A stretch of DNA of 64,000 nt from Phoronis australis (Eukaryota > Phoronida > Phoronidae): the NCBI GenBank assembly GCA_002633005.1, contig NMRA01000030.1:430019-494018 (forward strand), written 5' to 3'. Both the position numbers and the translations under genes were made by a program. Shown here one piece after another: positions 46,818 to 58,640 of the stretch. Position 1 is the first letter of the stretch; each line of letters begins with the position of its first letter. A model generated the notes under the pieces. That model saw nothing but the letters and a program-made list of their open reading frames with translations, was not told where the DNA came from and searched no databases.

Positions 46818-49141
46818 CACATTAGAGATGGTGTAAGGCAGGTCATGCCCACTACAGAACAAATTTTTATTCCTAATTTTGCCAATAATGAATTTTTGTC
46901 AACCGCACAAAATGATGTCTTTTGAATAAAGTTTTGAAGGCAAAGCCATGTTAGAACCAAACAACAGGTCTAACAAGCATAAAACTATCACTGATCACTG
47001 TTTGGGGGGTTGCCAAGCTCAAAATTGTGAATTTATAAAGTAATTAACCTTTTAAGTAAGGGATTATTTTCTTCACACTTGCCTTATGATAATGAGGTAA
47101 CTGAGGTCACTTCAGGTCGTTAAGTAAGCACCACTCTCATTTGTTAATGTCTCGCTAATAAGGTTTACACTAGCCAATAAAAAGCAGGGTCACATACAGA
47201 CTTACAATTGTGTGTCTGCTTCCAGGGAAGCAACTTGTCATTGATGTGATTACTTGTTTAAATTGGCCATTATTTAAATTGATTACATATGTATTTTGTT
47301 AAAATGTCTAAGCCCTTGATATAATCGAACTTTGCAGTGTTAAATGTAGGACGGTGTCTATATTTATTCAAAATTCTCCACTCTGACGAAGCTGCCTAAG
47401 GCAGTCTGAGTGGCTGTTGCATTCGATTTACTTGACTGTGTAGGGTTTACACTGAGATTTATCAGTTAACTGATGTTTTCTGATTTCAATGCACTCACAC
47501 ATTGATATTTGGTCACATGACAATGTGTACATCAAATAATCATTAGTATTCTGTGATGACGGCACCTTAAAGTAAAATGCTATTCCTATACCTATTTGGT
47601 GGTGTCTGACTAGGTTGAAAGATTTGTCTCAGCAGTTGGTTGGCAGGATCCTTCTAACAATATTGGACGAAGGAGACGTGTTTATTGTGCAAGTGAAATC
47701 TTATCCAGCAGTAACAATGGCCATCAGAACAAAAGAGGTTGTGAAAAACACAAGAATGCTATGTGGCGGACTAGTGTGTGCATGATGCCAAAGTTACAAA
47801 TAATTTTACCCTCGTAGCATTGTGGAAGAACAAGAGTGGAAGAACAAGAATGAATCCGTAAACCTACTGCAAAATTTCCCTACACAGGTGAAATAATATA
47901 TTCTATGGAAATACTGGAAAATGCAACAATACCGAATACAAGACTATAAGGCTGTTTTTGACTTTTAAGGACAGCATTTCTTCGGATATAAGGCCAGTCG
48001 GCAGTTTGCTTTTCCTTGTTTTCTACCAATTAGCCATGACCTGTACTATCACAATTAACAAAGTATTGACTTACAAAAAAATTCCATGAAAATTTAGGAT
48101 TAAATAAAACAAAACAGCACAAGTTGCATGTTGCAAAGGTTAAAATAGATTGCATAGGTTGAAATAATGTTTCCTTAGACAATTCAAAGTTGGATGGCCT
48201 TTCATTCAAATACAAGATCCATGATGGCAGGAATGTATGGTAAGCACTTAACAAGTTGGAAGTTCTTGAATGTGTTATGTATGACAGACATGACAAGTGA
48301 AATCAGCTGTACTTGGGCTTTACATTTTTACAAAGTTCTCCATTTCAACCAAGTATGTTGGGAATTTGTGAGCCAGGTAATTCATTTACACTAGAGGCAC
48401 ATGTAACCCAATTTGGGCTCTTGGAGGGGGTAACTAGTCCACACTGTGGCTTAGAATTTTGGAACAGCCGTAAATCATGGGTGTCACTCACACACAATAG
48501 GCCTTTTGAAATTGACATGCAAGGTCAGTGAATGTAGTTCTCGTTGCTATGCAACCTCCCAGTAGGCCTATGTAAGTAAACACAGCTCAACAAAGGTTTT
48601 ATGGGTCTGGCAGAGAAGATAATTGTTTAATTACGCCCTCATGGCTTTTGAATAGGGGAGCCCAAGTCAGGAATGCATCTCTCTACCTGAAAGTGAAATT
48701 ATTCTCAAGGACACCATAATTACCAAATCCCGAAAAAGAAAGTACTAAAACTGAAAAACAAAAGTATTATGATTATTACTATAATTCATAAGTTCTTAGA
48801 TGAAGTGCAAATGATGCAGCTATTCACGTTAATGGGTTTGGAAAAACAAAAGTCAATATGAATACTTTGGGGAGATGGAAAAAACATTTTTATGCCAAAT
48901 TCTTTCATACTTTTTCTCAAAATTCAACCATTTTGATTTTGCACTTAATGGAACTGTTTCTACCATCGCAACAGAGCTATTAAAAATTCTTGTTTGCCAA
49001 ATCTCTTAGGAAACGTTATCGTTACACTTCACAACTACAATCATACCAACTCACTATTTATGTTTTCACTTTCCTAGAATCATCAATAAAAATAAATGCC
49101 CTCTTCAGTTCTAGAAAACATAAATATCCAGACACTCTTTC
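46818..49141. other. non-coding stretch, nothing recognised
   Basis: No gene, strong repeat or motif beyond a partial inverted repeat CACTCTGACGAAGCTGCC / GGCAGTCTGAGTGG near 47.38-47.42 kb. Confidence 0.4.
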
Positions 49142-49166
49142 ACAGTGCTACGAAAGGTAGCACTGT
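49142..49166. repeat. perfect 10-bp hairpin with GAAAG loop
   Basis: ACAGTGCTAC, GAAAG, GTAGCACTGT. The arms are perfectly complementary. It lies 110 bases outside the terminal-inverted-repeat element, and no T run follows to make it a terminator. Confidence 0.85.
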
Positions 49167-49279
49167 AATGTTGTTTATCATGGCTTCTCATTGGTTAAAG
49201 TAATGAAACTAACGTCACAACATTCAGTCATTCCCATTGGTTAAAATCTGGGAGACCCCTTTTAGTTTACTGTTACGTA

Positions 49280-51014
49280 TGGTAAAGTCGCGCGATTTTC
49301 AGACGGCCCGCCATTTTGGGACAAGAATAAATATTTCCGAAATGAGTTTTTCATAGTCCACGAAATTCGTACAAGGTCCGCAAACTGTTTTTCAATGATC
49401 CTCGAATTTCGGACAATGTCATAAACATCGGATTTCTGTCCTGCGGCTTTTGGACAAGAAACATTTTAGAAACGCTAAAATTAGTAGTGACTGAGGGAAA
49501 GTTGCGCAAAATTGGTGATGACCGTGGACGGCGTTGAACTGGTAACAATCAGAGGAAACGGCCCAGTTATCTTACACTCAGATTATCAGAAAATGTTAAC
49601 GATTATCAGTTTCATTTCATCCACAAACAGATTTCACAAGAGTTTTCACTGTCACCAGTTAAGCCTTTGGTTAAAAACGTAAGCGAACCCTGATGACTGT
49701 TAGATCACCTGAGTTGCATGAAGACGCGTGTATCACTGAGTTGACATTGGGCGTTTCAAAGGCTGTGGATGAGAAAAGTTGCAATTGTAAAAAACGGTTG
49801 GGTGAATTTGATGTTGGTAGCATTTGAAATTGCATTCACTTTCTAGGCAAGGCCCTTCTATATACAATATGTTAGTCAATGGTGCTCTTCAGCCGCGCAG
49901 CACTGTACGAGTCGACACATTCCTATCGTTTGCAGTAGGCCGAAACATGTAGAACAGTGGTCCCGAGTCCAATGCACTTCTTTAACAATTCAGATGACTA
50001 CCAGAGTGACAGAGGGATCACGAGTTGATGAGAAACTAGTCATTTTACTATCGTGATTGTCTTTGCAATCTATTTTGGATAATTGTTCATTCGACGTGTT
50101 CATGTTGAAACTGAGCTTTCAGTTAATATGGAAATAAAGGTGTCAGAGTTAACTTGCGTTTCGGTTTGTAACTGGCAGACGCACGGATGCTTTTAACAAA
50201 TATAAATATATAGCCTGTTCACGTCATTGTTTATCACTTTCTTCACTGCACTCGTTCCCACAACCATTACTGTTACGTTTCAACGCAAAATTTGTTAAAA
50301 TTGAGAAAGCACGTTTTGATGGTCAGGAATCCTCTTTGTGGGTCGAATACGCAAGTCCAGCTTTTTATTGGGAAACCACATTGAAAAAAGCGCTTATAGG
50401 AGCGATCTTTGTGCATTGACAACGCAAACTCGACATTTTTATTGAGAAAGATGCATTTTTACAAAAGAGAATCAGTTGTCTGGAACATTTCATGTGTGTC
50501 AACAACGCAAACCAGACCCAGTCTTTGGAAAGCCCATATTTGTCACCAGGAACACTCTTTTTTTCACAACGCATCCCGATATTTCAAATGAGATAGCGTA
50601 TTTTTGAAAGAAATTCCAACACGGCCAAGAAAGGTTTTTGAGCATCGGCAATGCAAGCCGAATATTTCTTATTGAGATTACAAAACGCATTTTCGAAAAG
50701 AAGAACCAACACTTTTCGGGAATGTTGTTTGTGCGTCGATAACGCACATTTCTTATTGGGAAAGCCAGTTTTTCAAAAATTAATGGAGCATCAATTATAT
50801 TGCTATCAAATGACCGAGCCAGCAATGTTGATACTGCGACTGCTCATCAAAATAATGTACACCCACGAAATTCGGACACGAGCGGAAACCCAAATATGGA
50901 GGTCCGACAAATTCGGACACCACAAAAATGATGTTTCGCGAGATTCATCCAAGAATGAATTTATTCTATTGGAATTAATTTTGAGTGTCCGGCGAAAATC
51001 GCGCGACTTTACCG
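49280..51014. mobile_element. non-autonomous DNA transposon, 1.7 kb, 21-bp terminal inverted repeats, TA flanks
   Basis: The left end at 49280-49300 and the reverse complement of the right end at 50994-51014 share GGTAAAGTCGCGCGATTTTC, with only the outermost base differing (T versus C). Both ends are flanked by TA (49278-49279 and 51015-51016), consistent with a TA target duplication. Just inside both ends lie diverged GGAC/CCGAATTTCG-type motifs. The interior has no transposase-length frame (longest about 130 codons, no domain), so it would need a helper. TA duplication suggests a Tc1/mariner-like or other TA-targeting superfamily; this is not established. Confidence 0.82.
50285..50790. repeat. 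degenerate tandem repeats (about 6-7 units of 70-110 bp) inside the TIR element
   Basis: Each unit has CAACGCAA or AACGCA, then about 15 bases, then TTYTTATTGRGAAA, then GCATTTTT.AAA. They are recognisable at about 50285, 50345, 50420, 50500, 50570, 50645 and 50735, with considerable divergence and unequal spacing. Confidence 0.65.
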
Positions 51015-51016
51015 TA

Positions 51017-51910
51017 GTATGGCGACCACCTTTGACTTGAATAGTGGTTGCAATTTATTAAAACCGGCAGTGATCGAAATAACAAAATCAAGGGAACCCC
51101 GATCCCGTGGCTAAACCCAAACAAGTACAGTGCATTGAAGGTGATTTCAAGTAGCAGGGATGTGATTGATAAATTTCCCACCAAGCATGCGCATTGTTGC
51201 CCACACATGGAATTCCGTGTGTTTTTCATCACGTTTCCACACTGGGCCACTTTTCAGTACATGTGGTGCTGTGTCAGAGGGTAAAATATCCATTGCCACT
51301 TGCTGGATTTTCAAGATATTACAGGAAGAAAACTTTAGATACTTACGCACTATGCAATGACTCAAGCCTCTTCTTCTGCAACTATGTCTGAGGTGAACCA
51401 TGTACACATTACACTACTGCACATTACGTACAGTTAAAAGCACTGAGTAATGAACCAATAACTACTACTTAAACTCATTACAGTCATCAACTTGTTTAGC
51501 TTTATGACGGTAACTAAACATGAACATTTATAATACTCACTTTAATATGGCCACCTCCCCAATCCAATGCCATCTTAATCAGTTGGAGTTTCTTGTCTCA
51601 CAGGGTATTTCGCCATCAGAAGAAGATCCAGGAAAGTAAGACCCAGTCGGTCAGTCGCTGAAATAGATGAATTCAAACCCCCCAAATTTGTTCATTGCTG
51701 AACTCACTCCCCTTCATTTATGCACTTTCCTAATGTGCTACTCTAAGGTATGGGCCAGCTTGCTTAGCCGACTTAATATTACCCTTAGTGACTGTGGGCC
51801 AGTGACCTTATCTGACTATCAAATGAATCAGGACTGAAGGACAGGTGACGACTTATGCACACAAACAAGTCATGTGATGACCTGTTAAGCATTAGGTAGC
51901 AGTATATTTG
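51017..51910. other. unannotated stretch
   Basis: Several overlapping frames of 60-90 codons on both strands, none with recognisable motifs. No splice-supported exon was accepted. Confidence 0.35.
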
Positions 51911-51980
51911 CCCTATTTATCTGGCTAAAAAAATGAAGATCGCATTGGGCTTTTTACACTCATAAAATTGGCCACTTAAA
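51911..51980. mobile_element. single arm of the palindromic MITE family
   Basis: CCTATTTATCTGGCTAAAAA, then about 12 bases, then TTTTTACACTCATAAAATTG matches one arm of the 37.75-kb element (CCTATTCAGCTGGCTAAAAA, TTTTACTCTCATAAAATC). The opposite arm is missing, so this is a truncated copy. Confidence 0.6.
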
Positions 51981-52064
51981 GGTGTTGTCAATGTCCCGAA
52001 ATGGAAAGGCGTCGTCGTCTTCGTAACAGTCAGATCCATCGGAAGTCATGATCATCTGTTGTCA

Positions 52065-52950
52065 CAATCATGAGAAAACACTTGAAACATATTTCACAAA
52101 GATCCTGCAAAGGCTTGGGGAGATATAGTCATGGACACAAAAACAAAATCGCCATTAAGGGTGCCACAGCAGTCGAACCGCCATCTGAAAATCCATGTAA
52201 GTCGCGGTTTTCTAATAAGGAACACATCTGTAATTTTCATAATAATCCTTGGCGTGGCTTGGCAAATAAAGAGGCGGATGGCAAAAAATGGATTAAAAAA
52301 TAATGACCACAAGGTGGTGCAAAATAAGTTGAATCTGTCAGGCATAATTGTCTCCTTAAATAGAAAAGCTGATAAATTTCATGAAAATCCAATGATCAAC
52401 TCCAAGATAAAGGGGCAAATGCTTAAAAACTAATTTGGCACTAGAGGACACAGCAGCATTTGGATTGGTCTGAACCTCAGTTGCATAGAAATGCTACCAA
52501 ATTGGGCCACACCTCCGTCAAAGGGTTAAGGAGATTTGGCAGCAGACACAAACAATTGGCCCCAAGAGGGCGACACAGTAGACAAACCTGTCGTGACCTC
52601 ATCAGGAACATTTTTATAATGAACCTTGGAAGATAGAGGTAGATGCCAAAAACAGACTGAAAAATAACAAAAATGGCCACAAGGCGCTGTAAAATATTCA
52701 TAATTCATCCAACAATGAAATGCCAAATTCCATGAAAATCTATCAAGGAGCTCTAAGACAGTTTACAGAGGCAAACATAAAAAATAAAATTTCTGATAGG
52801 GGCAGAGAAGTTATCAGATTGGTCCGATATTTGTTGTCATTTATTGTCAGCGAAATGTAATCAAAATTCTGTAAGAGATTCAGAAGATACGGCTGCTACG
52901 AATGATGCATGACATCAATATGCACTCACATGTGGGCACTTAAAAATGTA
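52065..52950. mobile_element. diverged copy of the hairpin-ended higher-order-repeat family (body and tail)
   Basis: Units with TTCACAAAGATCCTGCAAA, GGAGATATAGTCATGGACRC, CATGAAAATCCAATGA and GGCACTAGAGGACACAGCAG follow one another as in the better-preserved copy at 57.1-58.6 kb. The 3' end at about 52906-52950 (ATGCACTCACATGTGGGCAC, then TTAAAAATG) corresponds to the family tail hairpin. No head was recognised. Confidence 0.65.
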
Positions 52951-53499
52951 ACTTAGTGAGCAACATGTCCCTGGAGCAAAAAACCTTCCTTAGCAGTCAC
53001 ATTCACAAAAAGTGTTTTTGACATCTGTCACTGTCATAAAATGAAAAGAAGACCAACTAAGCTCAGTGACCCCAAGAATGTCAATGAAGATCAAACGAGC
53101 TCTGTGACAACAAGAATGTCACTGAAGAAATTCATAAGAAGACAGATTGTGAGTACTTTTGTTTTTTAAGTTATTTCCATTTTCTCTAAAGGCAATTTAT
53201 TCAACGTAAGTGAACACAGATGCACACAATTTGCATCAGACCACACTTCAACACTTTCACATACTTTTATTGATTTTTTATGTTTCAAGTAAAAACCTCA
53301 GGAGAGAAAGACCAATGCTAATATTGACAAAATCTTCTCACATACACAGCCTGTCATTTTCAATTAACGGACTACACTACTGGGACTGTTGTCGCCTACA
53401 TGCAATGGGATTAACTGGTCTGCAATAAACTAATAACAGTTATCAAAAAATTATAATATGTTCAAGATGGCTGTAATTTATATTTAAATGGACAGTGAT

Positions 53500-53905
53500 G
53501 TTGGTAATAGTGTAACAGTTGAGGCTTGGGTGGTAGTGATGATGGTAGTTGGGTGGTCCAACAACCATGGTGGTATTGGGGGTGGTGACGATGAACGTGG
53601 TACGATGGTTGTAATTGTTGGTTGTGGTTGAGCAGTTACAACTGTGGTAACAAGCTGTTGGTGACAATGATAGTGGTGGTGAGAGGGTGACAGGGGTAGA
53701 ATGGAGGTGGTGCTGATTGGTAGGGTGGTGATGCTGATGGTAAGGTGGTGGTGTCAATTGATATCTGGCGGTGCTGATGGTAGGGTGATGGTGCTGATGG
53801 TAGGGCAGTGGTGCTGATAGGGTGGTGGTACTGATGGTATTGCAGTGGTACTGATGGTATGTGGTGGTGCTGATGGTAGGGTGGTGGTGTCAATGGTAGG
53901 TTGGT
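53500..53905. repeat. G/T-rich cryptic satellite (GGTGGTGCTGATGGTAG units)
   Basis: Irregular 15-33-base units of GGTGGTGCTGATGGTAGGG and variants. On the opposite strand it reads as CCACCATCAGCACCACC, producing His/Pro/Thr-rich open frames that are not genes. Confidence 0.88.
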
Positions 53906-53906
53906 G

Positions 53907-54275
53907 GTGAACTTTAAGGGGCAATGAGTAGATCCATCCGGATATCACATCAGCCATGCAGCCAGTCTTGTCAATACAGACTAGTGAACTATAAGGGGCA
54001 ATGAGTGGATCCATCCGGATATCACATCTGCCATGCAGCCAATCTTGTCAATACAGACCAGTGAACTAGGGGCTAGAGTGGATCCATTTGGATATCACAT
54101 CAGCCATGAGCCAGTCTTGTCAATACAGACAAGTGAACTATAAGGGGCAATGGAGTGGATCCATCCAGAATCACATCAGCCATGCAGCCAGTCTTGTCAA
54201 TACAAATCAATGAACTACAAGGGGCAACGGAGTGGATCCATCTGGTTATCACATCAGCCATGCAGCCAATAGACT
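53907..54275. repeat. ~73-bp tandem repeat, 5 copies
   Basis: Units start at about 53911, 53988, 54062, 54134 and 54209. Each reads GAACTATAAGGGGCAATGAG, then TGGATCCATCCGGATATCAC, then ATCAGCCATGCAGCCAGTCT, then TGTCAATACA. They are well conserved, so the array is young. Confidence 0.93.
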
Positions 54276-54660
54276 ACCATTTAAATTTTATGATAATCTT
54301 TCTAACCAGACACAAAAATACCAACATTGCCAATAGCTGGCACAGCAGTTGTGAATTTGTTCTGCAATTTATGAGAAAGCACATAGTCTTCTTGATAGCA
54401 ACACATCTAGTAACATGAAGTTTCATCAAGTGACTTGGTAGCTGATATAGAGGTTTATTGTTACTAGGGGGCACAGCAGTAATCAGATTTGCTCGAAACT
54501 TATTCTCATCTCTTGTGACCTTAAAACAAACACACATACCAAATGAAGACCCTGCACAGGGCTTAGGAGATACAGCATCGGACACCAGACCCTGCACAGG
54601 ACTTAGGAGATATATCGGACAGCAGATGCCCGCAAGTAATGCACTCATATAGGTATATCT
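54276..54660. mobile_element. fragment of the hairpin-ended higher-order-repeat family
   Basis: GGGGGCACAGCAGTAATCAG, CCAAATGAAGACCCTGCACA with a nearby second copy, AGGAGATACAGCATCGGACA, and a tail-like AGTAATGCACTCATATAGG near 54640 match the family in order, but are shortened and rearranged. Confidence 0.5.
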
Positions 54661-54899
54661 TGAAGCTTGGAAATGGCATGATTTGAAATGACATATCCCT
54701 GAGCAGATTCAGCACTCAGTTACATGTCCACTTACCATACATAATTGACATGATAAGACAAAAATAGCTTCACTGTAATTGCACGTCAATTAATTTTACC
54801 TGCTAAGTATTCACAAAATGTCATGTCATGAACAATGGAAGATAATTAGACATGTAACCGTGCTGCCAACAGGTGCTGGAGCACAGACATCCTTGTGAT

Positions 54900-55730
54900 C
54901 TACAAATCCTTTTTACTTGGTGGAATTCTTCGAATTCCGACATTGTAATTGCTTTGCCATCAAGTTTGTTTTTTGTTTGTTTCCACTCTACAGGTCGCAA
55001 TTTTCATCCAATTTGCACGAAATTCACACACGACTTGTAGATTGGGAAGTCCTGGAAGCCTATTGTTTATGGTCACGATCGGATTTAAAATGGCGGACGT
55101 GGTGGCCATTTTGTTTCCAGTTTCAGATTCAAATGCTCATAGACTCGAGAGGCCACATTTTCCGACGTACAGGGCTGAAAAGTTGGGTACGATTATTATA
55201 GCACACAAGTTACAACTACGCCAAAAATCGTTAGCTTCCGGTCAAAGATGGCGCACCTCGATATCTGGCCGAAAACGTTTTCTCCTGTAGAGGGCGCATT
55301 GGCGAACCAATCATTTTCAAACTCATCACGTGCTTGTTTCTTATGAGTGGCAATTATAAAATTTTGTTTAACCGGAAGTCACTTTCAAGATGGCGGCTCT
55401 AACGCATTTTCAACCATTTTGGATCGTGCAGTCGCATTTTGAATGGGAAGAGCAAATGACGTGAATTTTTGCATGTGGATTCCTTGAAGTATATTCTTTC
55501 AAAAGTTCTGGGATAACATTTTTCTCAGACTTACTGTTTTTGAGTTACGGGTATTTGACGTTTAATTTCAAAAAATTGCAAAATTTGAAATTTTCAAAAA
55601 ATTTTACAAATTTTTTAAAACTATACCAGGAGATAGAATTTTGAACGGGCTTTCAGAAAATATTTTCCATTTTTGGCTAGGACGTCTACTTTTTTAATTA
55701 TTTGATATTTTCTGATAGCGCTGTTCCTTT
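54900..55730. repeat. dispersed repeat with repeated ATGGCGG motifs
   Basis: This contains CGCAATTTTCATCCAATTTG, CACGAAATTCACACACGAC, three AARATGGCGS motifs (about 55088, 55243 and 55388), one ACCGGAAGT shortly before the third, and a tail AGTTCTGGGATAACATTTTT, then CAGACTTACTGTTTTTGAG. The tail style is that of invertebrate interspersed repeats. Frames of 94-113 codons here have no recognisable domain. Confidence 0.45.
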
Positions 55731-56023
55731 GTTGACCGGTCTTGCTGCAGTAATGGTCTAGCGTGTATTGAACAAGGCAGTAGCCTATTTCTTACTCAGG
55801 ATTTCTGACATCTTCGCTAGTCATATAAATGTTATCGTGTTGTTCATAATCGCTGCCTTCATTGTCACGATCGTCGTCGTCCTCCCCATCGTCGTCTTTT
55901 CGGTTAATTTCGCCAAGTGTCGCTCCTCCAAGCGCTCTCGTAATTTTTAGATTACATATTACCAAGAACATTGAAACTATCCGCGATTCAATGTTTACTG
56001 GGGTTGGCCAACATTAAAATTGT

Positions 56024-56527
56024 GAATTTGAAAATGATGCATGATACATTGTCAGTGATGCTCACTTGGAAATGGTGCATGACGCATTGTAGGGGCGGAT
56101 CCAGGATACTGAATGGGGGGCCACGGCAGAAAATTAGCCACGATTTTGCCCTTCAGACATTCGCAAACCCGTACTGCCAAATGGAATCTGGGAGAATTTT
56201 AGGGGGGGCATGCCCCCTTGGCCCAAACTTAAATCCGCCACTGCACTGTCAGTGATGTTCATTTTGAAATTGTGTGAGGCATTGTCAGTGTCGCTCATTT
56301 AAAAATAGTGCATGACGCATTGTCAGTGATGTCCATTTGAAAATGGTGCATGATGCATTGTCAGTGATGTTCATTTGAAAATGGTGCATGATGCATTGTC
56401 AGTGATGTTCATTTGAAAATGGTGCATGACGCATTGTCAGTGATGTTCATTTGAAAATGGTGCATGAGGCATTGTCAGTGATGTTCATTTGAAAATAGTG
56501 CATGACGCATTGTCAGTGATGTTCACC
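56024..56527. repeat. ~38-bp minisatellite, about 9-10 copies, interrupted by a MITE
   Basis: The unit GTCAGTGATGTTCATTTGAA, then AATGGTGCATGAYGCATT, is tandemly repeated. The array is split by a 152-bp insertion at 56091-56242. The left part is more diverged than the right. Confidence 0.93.
56091..56242. mobile_element. 152-bp hAT-like MITE inserted in the minisatellite
   Basis: The ends AGGGGCGGATCC and (reverse complement of the right end) AGTGGCGGATTT form short terminal inverted repeats. The flanks GCATTGT (56084-56090) and GCACTGT (56243-56249) look like a 7-8-base target duplication with one change. Neighbouring minisatellite units show the unoccupied site as a single GCATGACGCATTGTCAGTG. 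The interior has the C/G-run style (GGGGGGCC...GGGGGGGCATGCCCCC) common to small hAT-like elements of invertebrates. Confidence 0.75.
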
Positions 56528-57096
56528 TCAAAAGTTAAGGTGAAATGTCAACAAATTATATCATATGGCGGAACAGTTTAATTTTATTTCATCAAACTTT
56601 TCAGCAAAAGGAAACAAGAAAATAATTTTGCTTGAAAATTTTATATAGTTACGCCCATTATCAACAAACCCACGTCGACATTATGATCATGTTTGGCAAC
56701 AAAGAGAGCATTTTTTGACAATTTTGGCCATTACTTTTACTTGAATTTGACAAAACTTTACTGTATTTATTTGTTAACAGGATAAACATTTTGCATAACA
56801 AATGAGAAATGGTCACTTTGACTTGAATTGCACATGGCAACACAGTGAAATATATTCAGTGCAACTTACATGGAAATCACTGACAATCTGTGATTCCTTC
56901 GCCAAAGCAGTTAGAAATACAATTCACTGTTATATTATATCAATATTACGTGGCATGAAAGTTGCTAAAAGTTGGCAAAAATGATTTCAATTCATTTCTT
57001 AATAACTGGTTCAGAACAGAGAACATCAGCCAAGGCGTAGTGTGGCTGACAAAATGAAAATAACTGACCCATGTCTTCAAAGGTCTGCAACCAGGA

Positions 57097-58640
57097 ACAA
57101 GAGCAACGCAGAGCGTTGAAATGCGCCCACAATTGCACCGCATACGGTATCCTTCTAGGGTTGTTTGTTGGTACCATAAAGTGGCCAGTAGAGGGCATAT
57201 ATGTAGAATGTTGTACTTTGCAAAATGGAAAGGCATGGTCATTGTCTCCTCAATAGGCTAGGAGCAAAACGTGAGTAATCTTCATAATACAAGCACATCC
57301 TATACACCAGTTGCTTAAAGCACCACAGAAACATAGAATTAAAAACAAATTTACCAACATACGAGATTAGCACAGCATTAGAATGCCAGAAACAAATTTC
57401 TACTTGGAACTTTTCCTTCACAGTCACGAAGTAACACAAAGTATACACCTGAAGACCTATGAAAATACAGAGGTCAATGTAAAATACTAAAATTGCCACT
57501 AGAGGCAAATACTAAAATTGCCACTAGAGGCATACCGGTAATCAGAATCATCCTAAAGTCGTCATCGTCCGTTGTCAACATCACATAAATACACTTGCTA
57601 AATTTAGTAAAGATCCTGCAAACGGTTTGGGAGATACAGCCATGGGCGCAAAAAAACAAAACTGCCACTAGGAGGCGCCACAGTAGTCCAAATCGTCTGA
57701 AAATCATTGTCAGCTGTCTTCCTTATAGTAAGCACATACACGCCAATTTTCACAATCATCCTTTGAGCGGTTTGGTTGATAGAGGGGTGGACGCAAAAAT
57801 ACAGACTCGAAAACAGTAAAAATGGCCACTAGGTGGCGTAAACTATGTCGAATCCATCTGAAAACAGGAGGATAGCGTCATCTCACTAATAGGTGCCTAC
57901 ATACTAAATTTCATGAAAATCTGTTAAGGACTTTTGAAGATACAAAGGTAAGCGTAAAAAACTAAAATTGCCACTAGGGGGCACACCGGTAGTCGGATCC
58001 GTCTAAAAGTCGTCATCTTTCATTGTTAACATCATATGAATATACTTACTCAATTTCGTAAAGATCCTGTGAACGGTTTAGGAGATACAGCCATAGGCGC
58101 AAAAAAAACAAAACTGCCACTAGGAGGCCCCACAGTAGTCGAAATCGTCAGAAAATCATCGTCAACCGTCCTCTACATAGTAAGCATATACATGCCAATT
58201 TTCACAATCATCCTTTGAGCGGTTTGGTTGATAGAGGGGTGTACGCACAAAAACAGACTCGAAAACACTAAAAATGGCCACTAGGTGGCGCAAACTATGT
58301 CAAAACCATCTGAAAACAGCAGGATAGCGTCATCTCACTACTAGGTGCCTACATACCAAATTTCATGAAAATCCGTTCAGGACTTTTGAAGATACAAAGG
58401 TAAGCGTAAAAAACTAAAATTGCCACTAGGGGGCACACCGGTAGTCGGATCCGTCCGAAAGTTCGCACATGCCGCCCCATTCATGAATGGAACATATCTG
58501 CCAAATTTCATGAACGTATGTCAAAGGGTTTTGGAGATAGAGCAGCGGACGCCGGCCGCCAGACGCCGGACGGACGCCGCCCGAACGGACGGACAGAGAT
58601 GACGGCATAATGCGTCACATATAAATATGTGGGCGCATAA
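57097..58640. mobile_element. hairpin-ended non-autonomous element with 452-bp higher-order repeat, best-preserved copy
   Basis: The head ACAAGAGCAACGCAGAGCGT begins at 57097 and has hairpin CAACGC-AGA-GCGTTG (57104-57118). The tail GATGACGGCATAATGCGT, then hairpin CACATAT-AA-ATATGTG (58616-58631) and GGGCGCATAAAA, ends near 58640. The body is three related ~150-bp subunits, each with a GCCACTAG-type core, repeated as a higher-order unit with period exactly 452: AGATCCTG at 57610 and 58062, CTTTGAGCGG at 57761 and 58213, GCCACTAGGG at 57970 and 58422. A GC-rich CCGGACGGACGCC stretch precedes the tail. No coding frame with a domain. Hairpins at both ends and central tandem repeats recall Helentron-derived (HINE-type) elements, but the class is not proven. 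Confidence 0.75.

Noticed and set aside
53443-54014. Pro/His/Thr-rich minus-strand frames
   Set aside because: They are translations of the GGTGGTGCTGATGG satellite; low complexity with no start or splice context.
54917-55290. 94- and 113-codon frames
   Set aside because: They overlap in different phases within a dispersed repeat and show no domain.
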